A stretch of DNA of 41,743 nucleotides. It comes from Aquitalea pelogenes. GTDB taxonomy: Bacteria; Pseudomonadota; Gammaproteobacteria; Burkholderiales; Chromobacteriaceae. Positions within the stretch are counted from its first letter, which is position 1. Each line of letters starts with the position of its first letter. Shown piece by piece: positions 26,319 to 34,389 of this stretch. The notes beneath the pieces are model-generated. The model ran no database searches. It was not told where the DNA came from and saw only the letters and a list, made by a program, of their open reading frames with translations. The stretch is from contig NZ_LNQV01000036.1 in the NCBI RefSeq assembly GCF_001515305.1, positions 1 to 41,743 of the forward strand. The letters are read 5' to 3'. The position numbers and the translations under genes are program-made.

Positions 26319-27095
26319 TCAGCCATGCAACCAGGGCTGCAGCATGTCCCAGGCCAGTTTGCCGATCAGCACCGTGGTGAGCAGCAGGAACAGGATACGG
26401 ACAAAACCTGCCCCCTTCTTCATGGCCACCCAGGAACCGGTCATCGCGCCCAGCACATTGAAACCGGCCATCGGGATGGCGTACTGGAACAGCACATTGC
26501 CGGTAGGAATGAAAAAGGCCAGCGCCGCCACATTGGTGGTGAGGTTCACCACCTTGGCCGCTGCCGAGGCATGCAGGAAATCGAAGGCAAAAAAGCGGAT
26601 GAACAGAAAGATCAGGAAGCTGCCTGTGCCCGGCCCGAACAAGCCATCGTAAAAGCCGATGGCCCCGCCAATGGCCATGCCGACAGCCATTTCACGGCGA
26701 CCTATCGTCACCGGCTTGTGCAGCTTGCCAAAGTCCTTTTTCCACAGCGTGTACATGGCCATCAGCACCAGTAGTACCAGTACCAGCGGACGGATCACCG
26801 ACTTCGGGATGGCATTCACCGTGGCAGCACCGGCAAACGACATCACGAAGGCCGTGATGGCCGCCGGAATCACCAGCTTCCACGGCAGGCGCACCCGCTG
26901 CAAATACGAGCGTGTGGCGGACAAGGTGCCCACGGCCGAGGACATCTTGTTGGTGCCAAACAGCGTGGCAGCAGAATACTGCGGCAAGAAATTGAACAGT
27001 GCCGGGGTCTGGATCAGGCCACCGCCACCCACGGCCGCGTCAATCAGACCAGCCATGAAAGAAAAGAAACACAGAAATCCCAAAGTCAACAACAT
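26319..27095 (-). CDS. TSUP-family (TauE/SafE) membrane transporter
   Basis: This 258-residue membrane protein of the sulfite-exporter TauE/SafE family has the tandem signature: an N-terminal AGLIDAAVGGGGLIQTPALF with NKMSSAVGTLSATRSY, and the matching second repeat GAIGFYDGLFGPGTGSFLIF with AKVVNLTTNVAALAFF. Eight or so helices are predicted. Members export sulfite, sulfonates or organic acids; which one applies here cannot be read. The ATG at 27093-27095 follows GGGAGG; longer frames upstream are not credible. It is divergent from a LysR gene with three TGCAATA half-sites between them, which suggests LysR control. Confidence 0.9.
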   Translation of the reverse strand: MLLTLGFLCFFSFMAGLIDAAVGGGGLIQTPALFNFLPQYSAATLFGTNKMSSAVGTLSATRSYLQRVRLPWKLVIPAAITAFVMSFAGAATVNAIPKSVIRPLVLVLLVLMAMYTLWKKDFGKLHKPVTIGRREMAVGMAIGGAIGFYDGLFGPGTGSFLIFLFIRFFAFDFLHASAAAKVVNLTTNVAALAFFIPTGNVLFQYAIPMAGFNVLGAMTGSWVAMKKGAGFVRILFLLLTTVLIGKLAWDMLQPWLHG

Positions 27096-27147
27096 GCCTG
27101 CCTCCCAGTAATGCTTGCCATTGTAGGACTTGCACTGCCCTTTCTGT

Positions 27148-27176
27148 TGCAATACCGTATTGCAGTTTTTGCAATA
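27148..27176. promoter_or_regulatory. Putative LysR operator with three alternating TGCAATA half-sites
   Basis: TGCAATA (27148-27154), its complement TATTGCA (27158-27164) and TGCAATA again (27170-27176) lie between the divergent TSUP and LysR genes. The first two form a 17-base palindrome with one mismatched centre, and the last two pair across five bases. This matches tetrameric LysR binding at a shared control region. Confidence 0.6.
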
Positions 27177-27191
27177 CAAAAAGCGGGCATC

Positions 27192-28106
27192 ATGAAACTG
27201 TTATGGGAACTGCAGGTATTCTGCGCCGTGGTGGAGCGCAAGAGCTTTGTCTCGGCAGCCCGTCAGCTGGGCACCTCGCCCAGTACTGCGACCCGTGCGG
27301 TGCAGGCGCTGGAAGAAAACCTGGGCACCAGCCTGCTGGCCCGCTCGCAAAAGCAGGTCAGCCTCACCATGGCGGGCGAAGCCTACTACGATACCGCGCG
27401 GCAAATCCTGCAATTGCAGGAAGAAGTGGAAGACGACCTGGCGGCACTGGGCAGTGCGCCACGCGGCTGGCTGCGCTTTTCCGCACCCGAGGTGATGGCC
27501 AGCCATTTCCTGCCGCCCATCCTGCAGCAACTGGCCGAGCACAATCCGCAGTTGCGCTTTGACATCCTGTACAGCGACACCATTCTGGAGCCCATCCGCG
27601 AGAAGCTGGACTTCAGCATCCGCGGTGCCTATCCCGCCTCCAGCGAACTGATCGGCTTTCCGCTGTGGCCTTATCAACGCCGCCTGTACGCCAGCCCAGG
27701 TTATGTGGCGCGCCATGGCCTGCCTGCCGAACCGGAAGCACTGAGCGAACACGCCATCCTGATTCATGCCGCGCCACGCATCCTCAAAGCCTGGAATTTC
27801 GTTTCGGATAGCCATCAGGTCAGCCTGAACCTGAATGCCAGCCATCGGGTGAGTTCCGGCAATGCGGTGCTACAGGCCGCCCTGGCTGGCTGGGGCGTGG
27901 CACGCATGGGCGACTGGCTGGCCGAGCCACTGGTGGCCAAGGGTCAGCTGGTGCGGCTATGCCCGGATTACCGCATTGTGTCCAGCCGGGGGGAGGATGC
28001 GCAGATGCACGCGGTATTCGCCAGCCGGCGTATCCCGCGCAAGGCCAGACTGGTGCTGGAAGCCATCCGCAGCGCCGCCACTGCCGCAGGTTTTGCCAGC
28101 CGCTGA
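27192..28106 (+). CDS. LysR-family transcriptional regulator
   Basis: This 304-residue regulator has an N-terminal winged helix-turn-helix (LQVFCAVVERKSFVSAARQL to SLLARSQKQVSLTMAGEAYY, residues about 5-62). A periplasmic-binding-like effector domain follows, starting near RGWLRFSAPEVMASHFLP and ending LVLEAIRSA. The overall look is of the DsdA/PecT-like CRG group (SGNAVLQAALAGWGVARMGDW). The ATG at 27192 is the start of the canonical LysR N-terminus; the frame continues upstream without support. It is divergent from the TSUP transporter, which it probably controls along with itself through the half-sites between them. The effector is unknown. Confidence 0.92.
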   Translation: MKLLWELQVFCAVVERKSFVSAARQLGTSPSTATRAVQALEENLGTSLLARSQKQVSLTMAGEAYYDTARQILQLQEEVEDDLAALGSAPRGWLRFSAPEVMASHFLPPILQQLAEHNPQLRFDILYSDTILEPIREKLDFSIRGAYPASSELIGFPLWPYQRRLYASPGYVARHGLPAEPEALSEHAILIHAAPRILKAWNFVSDSHQVSLNLNASHRVSSGNAVLQAALAGWGVARMGDWLAEPLVAKGQLVRLCPDYRIVSSRGEDAQMHAVFASRRIPRKARLVLEAIRSAATAAGFASR

Positions 28107-28112
28107 AATGAA

Positions 28113-28137
28113 CAAGAGCCGGCAAAGCCGGCTCTTG
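28113..28137. terminator. Hairpin between the LysR and alcohol dehydrogenase genes
   Basis: CAAGAGCCGGC and GCCGGCTCTTG form an 11-bp perfect stem with an AAA loop between convergent genes. The T-runs are short on both sides, so termination is likely but not certain. Confidence 0.65.
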
Positions 28138-28163
28138 TCACTGTACATCAGGCCAGACAGGGT

Positions 28164-29294
28164 TTACATGGCGGCACGGTAGATGGCGCAGATTTCCTCG
28201 TGCGTGGCCTGAACCGGATTGGTAAAGCCGCACGCGTCTTTCAGGGCATTGGTAGCCAGTACCGGGATATCCCCTTCTTTCACGCCAAGCTGGGTCAAAC
28301 CAGCCGGAATGCCCACGCGGGCAGCCAGTTGGCGAATGGCTGCAATTGCCTCCGCCGCTTCTGCCTTCGCACCCAGTGCCACTGCAACATCAGCCAGACG
28401 GGCAGCAGCCACCTTGCTGTTGAACACTTGCACATGCGGCAGCAACACGGCATTGCACACCCCGTGCGGCAGGTCGTAGAAGCCACCCAGCTGGTGCGCC
28501 ATGGCATGCACATAACCCAGCGAAGCGTTGTTGAAGGCCATGCCGGCCAGGAACTGGGCATAGGCCATCTGTTCGCGCGCTTCCATGTCCTGGCCGTTTT
28601 CCACGGCACGCGGCAGGTAGGCCACGATCAGGCTGATGGCCTTCAGCGCGCAGGCGTCGGTAATCGGCGTGGCGATGGTCGATACATACGCTTCGATAGC
28701 GTGAGTGAGCGCATCCATGCCGGTGGCAGCCGTCAGCGAAGGCGGCATGCCGGCCATGGTTTCCGGGTCGTTCACCGACAGAATCGGCGTGGTGTGCTTG
28801 TCGACAATGGCCATCTTGATATGGCGTGCCTCGTCAGTGATGATGCAAAAACGCGTCATTTCACTGGCAGTACCAGCCGTGGTATTGATGGCCACCAGCG
28901 GCAGCTGCGGCTTGGCCGACTTGTCCACGCCTTCGTAGTCCTGGATCTTGCCGCCATTGACCGCTACCAGCGCAATACCCTTGGCACAGTCGTGTGGCGA
29001 ACCGCCACCCAGCGAAATCACCACATCACATTGTTTTTCCTGCAGCAGCGCGAGGCCGGCATTGACGTTGGCGCTGGTCGGGTTGGGATGCACACCGTCG
29101 AAAACGACAGACTGGATATCCGCCGCAGCCAGCAGCGCTGCTACCTTGTCTGCCAGACCGGTCTTGACCAGGCCGGCATCGGTGACGATCAGCGCACGTT
29201 TGAAGCCCTGGGCCTGCATGCTGTCGACGGCCTGTTGCAGGCAGCCGGCACCCATCAGGTTGACGGAAGGGATGAAGAAAGCACTGGTAGCCAT
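28164..29294 (-). CDS. Iron-containing (group III) alcohol dehydrogenase
   Basis: This 376-residue NAD(P)-linked alcohol dehydrogenase of the iron-type family is close in pattern to E. coli YiaY and Zymomonas AdhB. It has the nucleotide-binding [14 protein letters not shown], the metal site formed by Asp in the [19 protein letters not shown] region and the later histidines in [12 protein letters not shown], and further [15 protein letters not shown] with [14 protein letters not shown]. It would interconvert primary alcohols and aldehydes in the cytoplasm. The ATG at 29292-29294 follows AAGGAGATCATC. It stands alone, with a hairpin downstream. The actual substrate is not determinable. Confidence 0.93.
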   Translation of the reverse strand: MATSAFFIPSVNLMGAGCLQQAVDSMQAQGFKRALIVTDAGLVKTGLADKVAALLAAADIQSVVFDGVHPNPTSANVNAGLALLQEKQCDVVISLGGGSPHDCAKGIALVAVNGGKIQDYEGVDKSAKPQLPLVAINTTAGTASEMTRFCIITDEARHIKMAIVDKHTTPILSVNDPETMAGMPPSLTAATGMDALTHAIEAYVSTIATPITDACALKAISLIVAYLPRAVENGQDMEAREQMAYAQFLAGMAFNNASLGYVHAMAHQLGGFYDLPHGVCNAVLLPHVQVFNSKVAAARLADVAVALGAKAEAAEAIAAIRQLAARVGIPAGLTQLGVKEGDIPVLATNALKDACGFTNPVQATHEEICAIYRAAM

Positions 29295-29570
29295 GATGAT
29301 CTCCTTAAGGTGGGGTGGCACAGGCAGCATTGCTTTTGGCAAGCTGCACTCAGGAGAACCGTCCGGTCCTGCCTGCTGCGCCTGTAAGGTTTGATGCCAT
29401 CTTGGCACTACAGTGGAATGGCATATTGCGGCAGATCAAGTGGATTTGCATGTAGTCGGCGCACTACAAAAACCAGCCATAACAAGAGCTTGCCAGCATG
29501 ACCGCCAGACAGCAGGTGCACATGCCGCAGCATGGGGGGATAATCGCGCTTTTACCCGCCAGAGACTGCC

Positions 29571-30161
29571 ATGCACATCCTGTCAGCCTGCGATTACCCC
29601 ACCACGCCGTGGAAAAACGGTGGTGGTACCACGCGTCAGATCCTGATTGCGCCCCCCGGTGCCACACTGGAAGATTTTGACTACCGCATCAGCATGGCCA
29701 GCGTGGCCAGCGATGGCCCTTTTTCATATTTTCCCGGGGTGGATCGCCAGCTATTGCTGCTGGATGGCAAGGGCCTGCTCCTGCAACGCGGCGATGGCAG
29801 CAACAGCCTGCTGCAAATCGACAGCCAGCCACTGGCCTTTGCCGGTGAAGAAGCCATCACCAGTCAGTTGCAGAATGGGCCGGTGACCGACTTCAACGTG
29901 ATGACCCGCCGCGGCCGTTACCGCCAACAAACAGAACGCTTGACCGTGCAAGGCAAGCTGAATGTGCACAGTGATGATGAGGTATTGCTGCTGATGCTGG
30001 CCGCCGGCAGCACGCTGGACGTATACCGTGAAGATGGCCGGCACTGCCAGCTGCGGACACATGATGCGGTGTGGCAGGCACTGGCCGTGGGCCTCACCCT
30101 GTTCAGCGCAGAAGGGGCGGACGTTATCGTGGTCAGGCTCAATCGCCAGGGTGCCGCATGA
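29571..30161 (+). CDS. HutD/Ves family protein
   Basis: This 196-residue beta-rich protein of the HutD family (PF05962) starts with the signature YPTTPWKNGGGTTRQI (residues 9-24). It has FDYRISMASVASDGPFSYFP and VDRQLLLLDGKG, then the DFNVMTRRGRY segment. HutD is found near histidine-utilisation genes in some bacteria, where it is proposed to moderate flux, and as Ves in enterobacteria; no hut genes are in this window. Its last codon overlaps the start of acpH (ATGA at 30158-30161), so the two are co-translated. The ribosome site is weak. Confidence 0.9.
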   Translation: MHILSACDYPTTPWKNGGGTTRQILIAPPGATLEDFDYRISMASVASDGPFSYFPGVDRQLLLLDGKGLLLQRGDGSNSLLQIDSQPLAFAGEEAITSQLQNGPVTDFNVMTRRGRYRQQTERLTVQGKLNVHSDDEVLLLMLAAGSTLDVYREDGRHCQLRTHDAVWQALAVGLTLFSAEGADVIVVRLNRQGAA

Positions 30162-30751
30162 ACTACCTGGCCCACCTGCATCTGGCACCGGACAACCCGG
30201 CGGCGCGGGTGGGGAATCTGCTGGGTGACTTCCTCAAGCCGTCGCAGGCCGGGCACCTGCCCCTCCCCTTGCAACAGGGCATGCTGCTACACCGGCAGAT
30301 CGACAGCCATACCGACAGTCACCCGCTGGTGATGCAAAGCAAGAACCGCATTGCGCCGATACGGCGACGCTATGCCGGCATTCTGGTGGACATTTTTTAC
30401 GACCACTTCCTGGCACGGCACTGGATGTCATTTTCCAGCATGCCACTGGCCGATTTCACCGCGCGCAGCTACGCAGAACTGCAGGCACATCGCCAATGGC
30501 TGCCGCCCCGCCTGCTGGAAATCCTGCCGCGCATGCAGGCACAGGACTGGCTAGGGTCTTATGCAGACACCGAAGGAATCGCCGACGTGCTGCGCGGCTT
30601 TTCCCGCCACCGCATCCAGCGTGACAACCCGGTTGCCAATGGCATTGACGACCTGCTGCAGCAGTACAGCGCACTGGAAGCGGATTTTCTTGCCTTCTAT
30701 CCGCAACTGCAGCAAGCGGTGGCGCAACGCCTAAGCCTAGCGGTGCAGTAG
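30158..30751 (+). CDS. acpH: Acyl carrier protein phosphodiesterase
   Basis: This 197-residue HD-like ACP phosphodiesterase removes phosphopantetheine from holo-ACP. The family start MNYLAHLHLA is present and the early Asp lies in GNLLGDFLKP. GMLLHRQIDSHTDSHPLV and ILVDIFYDHFLARHW carry the metal-binding His and Asp residues. The protein then continues to FYPQLQQAVAQR, complete for the family. The ATG at 30158 overlaps the HutD stop, giving translational coupling. Its end overlaps the end of the convergent marC gene by 15 bases. Confidence 0.9.
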   Translation: MNYLAHLHLAPDNPAARVGNLLGDFLKPSQAGHLPLPLQQGMLLHRQIDSHTDSHPLVMQSKNRIAPIRRRYAGILVDIFYDHFLARHWMSFSSMPLADFTARSYAELQAHRQWLPPRLLEILPRMQAQDWLGSYADTEGIADVLRGFSRHRIQRDNPVANGIDDLLQQYSALEADFLAFYPQLQQAVAQRLSLAVQ

Positions 30752-31440
30752 GTCGGCGTTGTTCTGGATCAGCTCGACAAAGAGCTGCTCCACCCCTTCC
30801 CACATGATTTGCACCCCCAGACACATCAGGATGAAGGCCGACAGACGCAGGAAGACCACCGAGCCGGTCTGCCCCAGATAGCCCAGCAGCTTGTCGGCGT
30901 GGCGATAACACATGTACACCAGTACGGCGAGGACAATACGGCGGCCAGGCTGGCCATCGGCACCAGCATGTACTTGACCATCGGCTTGCCGGCAACCGAC
31001 ATCGACGCACCCAGGGTGATGGACACCGAAATGGAACCCGGCCCCACGGTCAGCGGGAAAGTCAGCGGATAAAAGGCCCGCTGCTTGAGTTCATCCCGGT
31101 TTTCCTGACGGGCCGTTTCGGTAGAAGGCTGGTTACCCTCCGCCGGATTGTCATTGAGCATGCGCCAGGCGGCCAGCGAAATCAGCAAACCACCGGACAA
31201 CTGCACCACCGGCAGCGAAACACCGAAAAACTCCAGCACAAAGCTGCCCACATACATGCTGCCCAGCAGCAGCAAAAAGCAGTACAAGGCAATGCGGCGC
31301 GCCAGAAAAGCCCGCTGCTGCTTGCTGTTGCGTGCGGTCATCGAAATGAAAATGGGTACCAATCCCGGTGGATTGATGATGGGGAGCAAGGCAGCCAGTA
31401 CAAACAGGTACTTGCTGAAAAAAAGAGACATCAGGGCCAT
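30737..31440 (-). pseudogene. MarC-family membrane protein, one frameshift
   Basis: The N-terminal frame from ATG 31438-31440 (after GGAGAACAACAAC) gives a MarC/YhgN/YchE-type six-helix protein: LFVLAALLPIINPPGLVPIF, then the hydrophobic LYCFLLLLGSMYVGSF, the AFYPLTFPLTVGPGSISVSI signature, and GKPMVKYMLVPMASLAA. After Ala in that last segment the frame loses similarity. One base missing near 30940 joins it to IVLAVLVYMCYRHADKLLGY and the family C-terminus ending QNNADLLHR at stop 30737. The break resembles those in pqiA2 and lysP, so sequence error is likely. The role of MarC proteins is not established. A short frame inside the second part is not a separate gene. Confidence 0.83.
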
Positions 31441-31600
31441 GTTGTTGTTCTCCGGGCAGGTTTGGCCTGCTTGGTGGGGGTGGTATATCGCGTGTCTTGC
31501 ATCTTGTCGTGCAGTGCCATGCGCGGCGATTGTAACTTGCCCCTTGTCACTGCACAGCGCCGTCTGACAAAAAATATGCCGAGGCAGGCCGCCAACATGC

Positions 31601-31624
31601 AAAAGGCCCGGCAGAACCGGGCCT
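31601..31624 (-). terminator. Rho-independent terminator after the lysP-like gene
   Basis: On the minus strand AGGCCCGG and CCGGGCCT pair around a five-base loop, then TTTTGC. It lies 20 bases past the permease stop codon. Confidence 0.85.
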
Positions 31625-31644
31625 CGTCTGGCGGCAAACGCTTA

Positions 31645-33164
31645 TCAGTCTGCCATCTGTCCGGCCAGTCGCGCCTTCGGCTCGGCACGCTCCAGCTGGG
31701 CGTGGGCTTCTGCCAGGGCAATCTTGTCCAGCGCAATCAGCTTGCTGCCATGCTTCCATTTGTAGCCCAGCCACAGGATGAGGAACAGCGGAATGCCGAT
31801 ATAGGTGGCGACCACACCGTTCCAGTCCACCTTGGCACTGGTGAAGGCGGCATAGTTCTGCCCCAGCATGATCAGCATGCACAGCGCAAAGGCAAACAGC
31901 GGCCCGAGCGGAAACCAGCGCGCACGGTAAGGCAGGTCAGCCAGGCTGTAGCCTTGTTGCACATAGGCGCGGCGGAAACGGTAATGGCAAACCGCAATGC
32001 CCAGCCAGGCAATGAAGCCGGTCATGCCGGAAGAATTGAGCAGCCACAGGTAAACCGCATTGCTTTCAAACAGCGAGGAAAGAAAGCACAAAGCCGCCAC
32101 CAGCGTGGTGGCATACAGGGCATTGCGCGGCACGCCACTGTCCGACAGCTTGCCGAACCAGGCCGGGGCCATCTTGTTGTGCGCCATCACGTACAGCATG
32201 CGGGTGGAGGCATACATGCCGGAATTACCGGCCGACAGGATGGCCGACAGGATGACGGCATTCATCAGGCTGGCCGACAAGGCAAGGCCGGCACGGCTGA
32301 ACACCAGGGTGAACGGGCTGGCGCCCACGTCCTGTACATCGTTCTTCAGCAGCATCGGGTCGTTGTACGGCAGGATGAAACCGATGATCAGGATGGACAG
32401 CATGTAGAACATCAGGATGCGCCAGAAAATCTGTTTCACGGCGCGCGGAATGGTTTTGGCCGGGTTGCTGGACTCCCCCGCAGCCACGCCGATCAGCTCG
32501 GTACCCTGGAAAGAAAAGCCCACAATCATCGACACGCTGACAAAAGCCGCCATGCCGCCGACAAAGGGGCCGTCACCATGCATGAAAACATTCAGACCAG
32601 GGGAATAACGGCTGCTGTCCGGATTGGTCATGATGCCGAAAATCATCATGAAACCCACGATGATGAAGGCGATGATGGTGACCACCTTGAGCATGGAGCA
32701 CCAGAACTCGGCCTCGCCAAAGCCCTTTACCGAGAAATAGTTGAGGGCAAAGATGATGGCCAGGAACAGCGCACTCCACACCACGCCCGGCACATGCGGA
32801 AACCAGTAATGCATCACGATGGCTGCCGCAGCCAGTTCCACCGCAATGGTAACTGCCCAGTTATACCAATAGTTCCAGCCTGGGCGAAACCGAAGGATGC
32901 ATCGACAAAACGCGAACCATATACCTGGAAAGAACCGGACACCGGCATGAATGCCGCCATTTCCCCGAGGCTGGTCATCAGGAAATACACCATCAGCCCG
33001 ATCAGGGCATATGACAGCAAGGCCCCGCCCGGCCCTGCCGAGGCTACCGTGGCACCGGATGCCAGAAACAGCCCGGTGCCGATGGAGCCGCCAATGGCGA
33101 TCATGGACAAGTGGCGCGCCTGCAGGCTGCGCCGGAGCCCTTCGCCTTCTCTATTGTTTTCCAT
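31645..33164 (-). pseudogene. lysP: LysP-like amino acid permease, one frameshift
   Basis: This is a 12-helix APC-superfamily amino acid permease most like the lysine permease LysP: HLSMIAIGGSIGTGLFLASG, then LSYALIGLMVYFLMTSLGEM, SGSFQVYGSRFVDASFGFAQ, and after the break ALNYFSVKGFGEAEFW and GFSFQGTELIGVAAGESSNP. From ATG 33162-33164 the frame is good to GFAQA. One base missing near 32878 then continues WNYWYNWAVTIAVELAAAAI, exactly as in LysP. Without the base the product stops after about 116 residues. The remainder is intact to stop 31645. Lysine specificity is by similarity only. Sequence error rather than decay is likely. Confidence 0.85.
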
Positions 33165-33535
33165 AAGTCTGTCCTACTGCAGAGTTTACAACTGGTGACG
33201 TTTTGCCCGGATCAAATATCAGCAAAACGTGATAATCGAAACCCTACAGGATGTCAGCTCGAGAAAGAATAATCCAGTGCATTTTTGTATTGAATTGTAA
33301 GAATATGAATATAGAATTTTCCTTTTGTGACATAAATCAATAATCTGCCTGTGCCAGCCTGTCACAACCCACTCGCACCAGAGCGGCCGGAACCATGCGG
33401 CCCGGCCCGGCCCAAAGCCCTCTCCCGCAGTCAGTGCGGCATGCAAGCAACAGCGGCTAAGCTGCGGATGCATAAGTGTTTTTGCCGCCAACACCGCACA
33501 TACCGCAGCAAATACAGCTTCACTGTTCATTTATG
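33165..33535. promoter_or_regulatory. Control region upstream of the lysP-like gene
   Basis: This 371-base gap has no gene. An 8-bp inverted repeat ACGTTTTG/CAAAACGT (33198-33230) falls in the likely lysP leader. AT-rich DNA at about 33270-33350 probably holds the minus-strand promoter. A CRP/FNR-like TGTGACATAAATCAATA lies at 33326-33342. The remaining 33345-33535 is GC-richer, and I see nothing there. Confidence 0.35.
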
Positions 33536-33564
33536 CTGACAAATCAGCCATTTAGCCGTATAAT
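33536..33564 (+). promoter_or_regulatory. Sigma70 promoter of the IF-1 gene
   Basis: CTGACA (33536-33541) and a consensus TATAAT (33559-33564) are spaced by exactly 17 bases. Transcription should start near 33571, giving a leader of about 200 nt before the IF-1 start codon. Confidence 0.8.
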
Positions 33565-33570
33565 GCGCGC

Positions 33571-33771
33571 TGCCTCCTTCCGGACCGTTCCCCAAACCGG
33601 GGTTTCAATCCGTCTGCCTTGCCTTGGTAACGGCACATTAGCGTGTGTGCTGCCAGTCTTACCTGCTTGGTTATCGATAGAAGCAATCTGTTATCACAGA
33701 TCATGCGGCGCTCCGTGAGGGACTGCCGCATGGGCTATTGGCCCACCCCGTTACACTGAAAGGAATCGTTA
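33571..33771 (+). promoter_or_regulatory. Long structured 5' leader of the IF-1 gene
   Basis: The leader holds a run of hairpins: CCCC/GGGG near 33590-33602, ATCTGT-TATC-ACAGAT (33686-33701), ATGCGGC/GCCGCAT (33703-33731), and TGGGC/GCCCA (33731-33745). A ribosome site, AAAGGAATCGTTA, directly precedes ATG 33772. This suggests post-transcriptional (for example cold or growth-rate) control of IF-1; no named riboswitch is recognised. Confidence 0.5.
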
Positions 33772-34035
33772 ATGTCCAAAGAAGACATGATCGAACTGCA
33801 AGGCGTCGTAATTGAAATGCTGCCGGAATCGCGCTTTCGCGTTCGTCTGGACAACAATGTTGAAATCCTGGCCTATGGCTCGGGCAAGATGAAAATGCAC
33901 CGCATCCGCGTACTGGTGGGTGACCGTGTGACCGTGGAAATGTCGCCGTACGACCTGACCAAGGGTCGCATCAACTTCCGCCACCCGACCGCTCCGGTCG
34001 GCGGCCAGGCACCGCAGCACTTCAAGCGTCGCTAA
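33772..34035 (+). CDS. infA: Translation initiation factor IF-1 (extended form)
   Basis: IF-1 is an 8-kDa OB-fold protein that binds the ribosomal A site in the 30S subunit and aids initiation. The protein has the characteristic [20 protein letters not shown] start, the [20 protein letters not shown] beta barrel and [20 protein letters not shown]. With 87 residues it is longer than the usual 71-72. The extra C-terminal [17 protein letters not shown] follows the normal GRINFR end. Such longer second copies occur in betaproteobacteria beside the ribosomal-operon infA. No ribosomal genes are nearby, so a second copy elsewhere is likely. It has its own consensus promoter and a long leader. Confidence 0.93.
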   Translation: MSKEDMIELQGVVIEMLPESRFRVRLDNNVEILAYGSGKMKMHRIRVLVGDRVTVEMSPYDLTKGRINFRHPTAPVGGQAPQHFKRR

Positions 34036-34389
34036 GCAAGCCATCACGTCTCGCGACCTTCAGCCCACCTGAGCAGGTCGCGTAGTCTTTTGCCGCTGGT
34101 TAGCGGGCACAAGGCCCGCCAAGGCAACAGCATCGCATCACGCACCGCCCGGAATCATTCGCCCCACCCTGGTGGCGACATGCCGGGCGTACGTCATTTC
34201 ATCCGCTACCCATCCCGCATTACCCCCTCTGCATAAACACAATTGCGTTGCTGCCAATGCCATCTTTGCCTGGTTTTCAGTTCAAAAAAGCGCAATAAAA
34301 ATCAAGATATGCTTACAGGAGCCGAACTTTCATGTTTATTTCACTGGAAAGATCGCATGACACCTGCTTAGATTGAGAAATACCCATTG
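34036..34389 (+). other. Intergenic region between IF-1 and the receiver-EAL gene
   Basis: This gap of 354 bases holds a hairpin CGCGACCT/AGGTCGCG (34052-34082) followed by TAGTCTTTT, a probable IF-1 terminator, and a second perfect hairpin GCGGGC/GCCCGC at 34103-34119. The AT-richer end (34250-34389) should carry the promoter of the receiver-EAL gene. No consensus promoter or gene is evident. Confidence 0.4.
34052..34091 (+). terminator. Probable terminator of the IF-1 gene
   Basis: CGCGACCT and AGGTCGCG form an eight-bp stem with a 15-base loop, followed by TAGTCTTTT, 17 bases past the stop. Confidence 0.6.

Noticed and set aside
30737-30919. Separate 60-residue protein at the end of marC
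   Set aside because: Its sequence is the native MarC C-terminus in a shifted frame, so it is part of the broken gene.
32814-33164. 116-residue short permease fragment as its own gene
   Set aside because: It joins the next frame by one missing base and is the N-terminus of the LysP-like protein.
31462-33198. 578-codon plus-strand frame opposite the lysP-like gene
   Set aside because: Shadow frame; His/Gln-rich translation with no domain, and the permease on the other strand is convincing despite its frameshift.
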